Below, in pieces: positions 58,451-64,000 of a stretch of 64,000 nt of DNA. The notes under the pieces are model-generated. The model ran no database searches and was not told the DNA's origin. It saw only the letters and a program-made list of their open reading frames with translations. Position 1 is the stretch's first letter; each line of letters starts with the position of its first letter. The stretch covers positions 310,001-374,000 of the forward strand of contig CANPUZ010000050.1 of NCBI GenBank assembly GCA_947579665.1, written 5' to 3'. Origin of the DNA: Sympetrum striolatum. Its lineage: Eukaryota > Arthropoda > Insecta > Odonata > Libellulidae. Made by a program: the position numbers and the translations under genes.

Positions 58451-60715
58451 ATGGATTTCAAGATAAGGATGCTGATTTCCATCAATCTATTACTCTTCGC
58501 ATCAGGGTTTGACGACAGTATGTTCTATGAACCAGAATATAGACAGTACGATATGAATTCCTATTATGATTTATTTATTGAACAATTTGAGGAAACATTA
58601 TGGAAAATGGAATGCAAGATTAAAACGTCATGTTTATGTAAGACTACGACTGACGGGTTTTTCTACCAATGTGATGCACTTTTAAATGCAATATACAATA
58701 ACAGATGGCGTAATAAATTGAATATCAACTGCAACAAAACCGTTGGAAGAGAAGACATAAGAGACCACATAATCCATTTATCCGAAGAAGTTGCAAGATC
58801 TCCCATTAAACTCATACTTGATGATTGTCCGCTTGACTCCATACTAGACTTCCGGTACCCCAACGAAATAGAGCAATTGAGCCTTAAATGCACCGAGAGA
58901 AAAGACTTTATTCTGGCTCCCCATCAATTCCACAATCTAAGTAAATTGGATAGCTTAACGATATCATGCGTCTTCCTAAGGACCTTACCGAAGGACCTAT
59001 TTAAATCGACAGAACTTAAGCTCTCTAAAATAGTCATAGAAAACACAATGATTGAACGACTAGAGAACGGGTTCTTTTCAAATCATCCAGAATTGATAGT
59101 CATCCGATTCATAAATAATAAAAAACTCTCCTTAAGGAAGACAGATTTCACCGGATTGCATAACTTAAGAGAACTTTTCATATTGAGCTCTCCTTCCCAA
59201 GAAATGGACGAAGACTTCTTTGTGCCTATTTATAATATAACATATTTGACAATTAATGATATCGGATGGAAAGGTTTTCCGAAGAGTTTTAAACTACTTC
59301 AAAAACTGGTATACCTTAGAATATCTCAAACATCCATTGAGGAGGTCAACGGTGACTCATGCTCACGACAGATTGACGCTGTAAATATCTACATAACTAG
59401 AAATCCCCATCTTGACCTTCATCCCGATTTTCTTTCAAAATTTAATACTACTAGATATATTGACTTGTCTGGGAACCGCATATCCAGTTTACCAAATAGA
59501 GCAATACAAATGAGGAGGTTAAGGACTTTTAAATTGAACGACAACGGTTGTGATATCAATTTCGTGAACAATTTTATGCACAGTGAATCAGTTCATATTA
59601 TTGAAATGAGGAATTCCTCCATTAAATCTATTCATAAAGACTTCTTTCGCAGAATCCCCCATATTCAACTAGTAGATTTACGTTATAACCAACTCACCCA
59701 CTTACCAGACGGATTTTTTGAAGTAAATGAGTATTTGCAGGGAGTTTTTCTTCAAGGTAACTTGCTAACTTCAATCCCAAAGAGTTTGTTAGATCTCAAA
59801 ATTGATTTGGCGTGGATCGATGTATCCCACAACGACATATCAAAGATTGATCATATTGTCGGACACAATCTCTCCTCTTTGGAACATTTGGATCTATCCT
59901 ACAATAAATTAACACGAATTCCGCGAGATCCTTTCTCTAGCATGCCAGAAATCACCTACTTCGACATCTCTAACAACAAAATATCCCAGATTGATACGGA
60001 TGCTATACAGCCAATGAGTAAATTAAATGCATTTTACCTGGGAAATAACATGCTGAACGGGAAATTCTTCCTAACTTTTCAAAATTTCGAATTTTTAACT
60101 CATATCCGCGCTGGAAGCAATTTCTTCACCGATATATCTTGGCTGAATATGTCTTCGCTAGAATACCTCGATTTATCCAACAATCTCATCAAGAATCTTG
60201 ACCTGAGAGTTTTCGAGTCGTGCGCGAACTTGAATTTCCTGAACTTATCCGGCAATAGAATTGAAGAGCTTCCGAGACAGGTTTTCTCAATGCATCTAAA
60301 AAGCTTATCTTCTCTAGATTTGTCATTCAACCGGTTGAAATCTCTGCCAGAGTCCATTGATCCTCAGAGGGAATATCACCTTTATACGAAGAATAAATAT
60401 ATCCAGTATCAATTAAAAGAAGTATTCTACAGGATAACACTCTTCTTCGGTCTGAAGCTAGAGTTTTTGGATATCTCTGGAAATCCGATGGAAAGTGTAG
60501 AGCTCAGCTTGTTAGGTAGCCACATGGGCTGTCAAAAAGTGTCCATTAGAAACTGCAACATATCGAAATTGATTTCTAAACGATTGGTGGGGGAAGTAAG
60601 GATATTGGACCTTTCTTACAATCAAATCCACTCCAAAAACTGGCCTTGGTTCTACGATGAATACCTGAAATTAACAGGAAAAATATCCCCCTTTGTGAAT
60701 CTGCATGATTTGGAG
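58451..60715 (+). CDS. Secreted Toll-ectodomain-like LRR protein, copy C, main coding exon
   Basis: 755 codons, open throughout, acceptor TTTCTTTGCAG and donor GAG|GTGAGT. Signal peptide and N-terminal cap are as in A (GFDDSMFYEPEYRQYDMN; ECKIKTSCLCKTTTDG). LRRs are colinear with A and B. Unique stretches are RELFILSSPSQEMDEDFFV with NITYLTINDIGWKGFPKSF at about 238-280, RRIPHIQLVDLRYNQLT near 397-413, and the loop REYHLYTKNKYIQYQLKEVF at 640-659. The end (residues 690-755) equals A. This is the only copy with no visible lesion whose main exon differs widely from A, so it is likely functional. Confidence 0.88.
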
Positions 60716-62325
60716 GTGAGTAGTTTTGAACATTTTCTGTTTATTTTTAAATAAGAGATAAGTTTCCTTTCGGTCAAATCGAACAAAATTCTCACTCGTA
60801 CCCATATCAAAATTATGCACTCATTGCAATAGTGCTAGACTAGTTACTAAAGTATGTAACAAGTATGGAGCATCGTTCATGGTCGAGAATGCTACGGAAA
60901 TAAACGGTCAGTTAAAAGGATTTCCTAAATATTCGAGTACATATAACTTGGCAAATTATTTTTAAGCTTTTATATGGTTCCACAATTATGGATTTCAGAA
61001 AAGAATGGTTCGAACACTTATACTACTAACTTACTTAAGTTAAATCTCTTTCCTTTTTAATTGGCTGGAATTAGCATCGAATAACAACTACCATGCTTTA
61101 GTAAAATCGACCGAATTTGATGGCAAGAAACGAATGAAATTAATAATTCCGTTGCGTCTCCTTTAGCATCATTGTCTATGCTCTCTAATTAATTTTTCTT
61201 TAAAAATAAATCCTGTAAGGAGTTACGGTGAACTTTACAAACATTTCTCGTAAAAAGACAGACCTCCTATGGCATCAAACCAGATACTAAAATGTATATT
61301 GGGGGTAGACTATGATGTACGTACGGAGTTGATTTAATCATATATCGAACTTGAAGTTGGGCTTCATTTGGTTTCAGGGTTTTAGAACCGCTACCTCGCT
61401 TTCCCCTCCGCTCATTGCTATTGTAGATCATCATGGCGCAGCTTCCCATGACAGGATGTTTCTTTTCGGGATAAAAAGTAGCATTATGGGAACTATTACA
61501 GGAGAAAGCAGGCAGTCTTACCTTCGCTGTTGGTCACCTTTAATGGTTGTGCTCCTATGTCCTGCTGGCAAAGTAGCAGTTTATAGGACTAGTGAACATA
61601 ACATAACTAGTAATTATAAAATTGCCCATATAGAATTTAGTGGGTTTCCATATATGCGTGGCTGCTAAACATAATAGACTATATCAAAATAAGGAATCCT
61701 ATGGTATTTCGATACCTAATCCAACTCATGCTCATCAAGTAATGATGCCTTTCTGTCTACTTTTACCTGAAATTGGTCCCATCATGGTTCTGAAATTATC
61801 TTTGAAATTGGTTCCTCAAGAGCATATTAGGAAAGAAATGAAATGAACTTATTTCATTCATCGAATCCTTTGTAAAAATATCATAATTTGATAATGAGGT
61901 ACGAGATAATACTGAGTCAATTTTTTAGAAAATAATGTCCATTGATTATGAACGGTATTTACGTTTTCTTGTGACTCCTCTGATACGTGATACTTTTTCC
62001 CATAATTACTTATATCATTTAAAAATACCCGGAGAATATTTTGCGTGCTCATCATAATCATAATATTAAAGAAGTTTGGATTCGCTACGGCGTCATGGCG
62101 ATTACCTCCGTTCTTACAACTTACTATAATTTCTGTACTATTTATCTATTTAATTCTTACAAGTAAGGACTAAAACATGCAAGAATAACGAAAGGTAAAG
62201 TGGAGGTATTATTATGGAAAATTTCAAAGAAAACTCGAAGCAATTCGAAACGTTACTGCAATCAATTGTTCCAAGATTTATTTTGTTTTCTCTTTTTTCA
62301 ACGGCATTTTGTGTTTTCCTTAAAG

Positions 62326-62568
62326 GAGCTGTACCTAGCTCACAACGAGATAACGGACATTGCTTTAAATTTTCGATTAAAAAACCATAAGCTGAGGATA
62401 CTGGATCTTCGCTACAACAAGATTAAACATCTGTCTTATCAAGAATTGCTCTTCTCCTCTTATATTTTGGACAGATTTGGAAATGTTCTTCCATATCATC
62501 CATGCCACAACCTAAAAGTGGACCTAAGGAACAATTTGATTGGAAGCATTCATATTCCTCATACAATG
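62326..62568 (+). CDS. LRR gene copy C, coding exon 2
   Basis: 243 nt, same splice signals. The loop is SSYILDRFGNVLPYHPCHN, followed by LKVDLRNNLIGSIHIPHTM. Intron before it (60716-62325) is A-like and lacks the Helitron; the intron after it starts B-like. Confidence 0.82.
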
Positions 62569-63483
62569 GTGAGTGGTTATGACGGTGAAATTGCTTGACT
62601 GATTTATGGTAATTGTATTATCCCGTTTTCATTTTAAGGCATGTCCACACATGTCGTGCGACTGATAATGTTTCATCCACCGTAGAAAAACTATCTCATC
62701 GTATAATACCAAATTATATACAGTAATAAAATTTTTATGCACTGATAAATTTACAAATGATGTGTTTTTCAACCAATAAAATAATTACCCTCAAACTTAA
62801 CACAACGGAGGATATCTTTAAATCATTTCATATTGAACCATTTGAAAGTAATGGAGCATTTTGCCGAATATCATTAAGTTTTAGAGATTTTTCACAAAAT
62901 AATTATCTTTTAAGGTAGAACTAAATATTATTCAAAATTATATATCCCGTTATTAATTTGTATATGATTGATTCATTAATGTTCGTATTGGAGAATAGGA
63001 AGTTGAATTACTTATTCCTACTTAGGAGGCTCTCCTTTGTCAACATTTGGAAAATTATCCTCCCTAGCGCTTGAGATAATCTAGGACGGATTGCCAGTTC
63101 TTGCAGAAGATTGAACAGTATTAATAATTCGAAATATGGATAGCCTGATGAAGTATAAAAAATATTAGCTTTATTATTAGAATATTTAACTTGCATTCTT
63201 AAGTTTGAAAAATAACCGGAATTCATCAACTGGGTTAATATTCGGATCTGACTTAAAGATTATGACAAAAAGATGTGTATTCACCTCGAAATCAAACTTA
63301 TCAATTTTCGACCATATTGCTATCATCACAAATCATTAGCACTATAAAAGGCGTGTGACTTACTTTATATGATTCCACTGAGTGATAATATGCAGAGATG
63401 AAATTCACAGACGGAAACGGAGCCAAATAATAAGTTGTAGAAAACTACCACTTAAAATTAGAAACAAACTCGTTTTCTTTCAG

Positions 63484-63695
63484 TTGGTCCGGAACATTAC
63501 CACAAAATGCGACAAACACAAGTATAGCCATGCCACTATTCTATTGGGATACAATCCTTTTGAATGTGGATGCAGAGTTCTTCCTTTTCTTCGTATGGTG
63601 GAGGAGGATGTTGTTCTCTTGAGCGAACTGTGGCGAACTAAAGGGAAAGACTGGTTACTGCAAGCGAGGATAGACGCCACCAATTTAACATGCAG
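63484..63695 (+). CDS. LRR gene copy C, coding exon 3 (LRRCT)
   Basis: 212 nt with intact splice sites. Encodes NPFECGCRVLPFLRMVEED, then LWRTKGKDWLLQARIDATN and LTC. Two replacements against A (R to G and V to L). Confidence 0.82.
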
Positions 63696-63901
63696 GTAGT
63701 GGATATATTTTAACATATGACATTCTTAAATGTAGGTTCGACGTTTCTAATAGAATCCTTTGATTTTATAGATACGCTTGATTGAGGAACTGGTTATGAT
63801 TTTATGTGTATATCATTATGTAAATTTAAGCTCTCCATCTAATTCATCAACTGCATTTACAACATACTTTTCATTACTGACACGAATGCTGTTATTCTCA
63901 G

Positions 63902-64000
63902 GTATCCGGAAAGTGTGAATGGAAAGTTGGTGGTTGCTACGGAAACTTGGATTCATCATCTCCTTCCATTGATGGGGTTTTGTTATTTGGCAGATGATAT
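63902..64000 (+). CDS. LRR gene copy C, last coding exon (cut by window end)
   Basis: From acceptor TTATTCTCAG the frame continues as in A through YPESVNGKLVVATETWIHH, LLPLMGFCYLADD and is cut at 64000. By comparison with A the stop would lie about 20 bases past the window, so it cannot be checked here. Confidence 0.75.

Larger units (their letters stand above)
55765..64000 (+). repeat. Tandem unit C, cut by the window end
   Basis: Homology to B starts at about 55765 and to A about 80 bp later. The unit runs beyond 64000. Over its length it alternates between B-like and A-like sequence (see findings). Confidence 0.85.

Noticed and set aside
1..64000. CRISPR arrays, rRNA genes or a TIR-domain exon
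   Set aside because: No regularly spaced direct repeats with unique spacers, no rRNA-like blocks, and no TIR box-1-like frame (such as DAFISY) was found on either strand.

Overview
This is an AT-rich, intron-containing eukaryotic window, almost certainly from an arthropod and probably an insect. The evidence is long introns with GT..AG sites preceded by pyrimidine tracts, three Toll-type leucine-rich-repeat (LRR) genes, and a mixed set of arthropod-style repeats: CR1/Jockey-like and RTE-like LINEs, Penelope-like elements, a TTAA-target foldback element, a Helitron and tRNA-like SINE heads. I do not name a species.

Layout. Bases 1-16.9 kb hold no gene I can support. They carry tRNA-like repeats (1.5, 2.2-3.2 and 10.4 kb), a decayed Penelope-like element with a GIY-YIG domain (3.3-4.2 kb), a CpG-rich patch (8.4-8.7 kb), a CR1-like LINE fragment (9.1-9.3 kb) and a larger CR1-like LINE sitting between 27-bp inverted repeats (11.6-13.2 kb). 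From about 16.9 kb onward the window is a tandem array of three copies (A, B, C) of one roughly 15-kb unit, separated by short unique spacers. The spacer between A and B (36.3-40.3 kb) contains more LINE fragments.

Each unit carries one gene on the + strand with a probable 5' untranslated exon, one large LRR exon of about 2.25 kb and three small exons (243, 212 and 121 nt). I assembled the reading frames across the splice sites. Copy A encodes 946 aa: signal peptide, Cys-rich N-terminal cap, about 27 LRRs and one complete LRRCT cap. It then stops and is followed within 20 nt by AATAAA. Neither a transmembrane segment nor a TIR domain is present in the gene or anywhere in the window. The arrangement of the N-terminal cap and LRRs resembles the first half of a Toll receptor ectodomain, so the products look like secreted, TIR-less Toll-ectodomain proteins. 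Copy B has an in-frame TGA in the large exon and a Helitron in intron 2. Copy C is intact as far as the window runs and is cut by its right edge.

The three copies are mosaic: C matches A in some blocks and B in others, which suggests gene conversion or unequal exchange. Amino-acid differences cluster in two loops. Each unit A and B also carries, downstream of the gene, the same decayed Penelope-like and LINE fragments. Insertions private to one copy (the TTAA foldback element with a nested LINE in A, the Helitron in B) have intact empty sites in the other copies and so give exact insertion boundaries. The features to remember are the secreted Toll-like array, its mosaic and loop-focused divergence, and the nested insertions.
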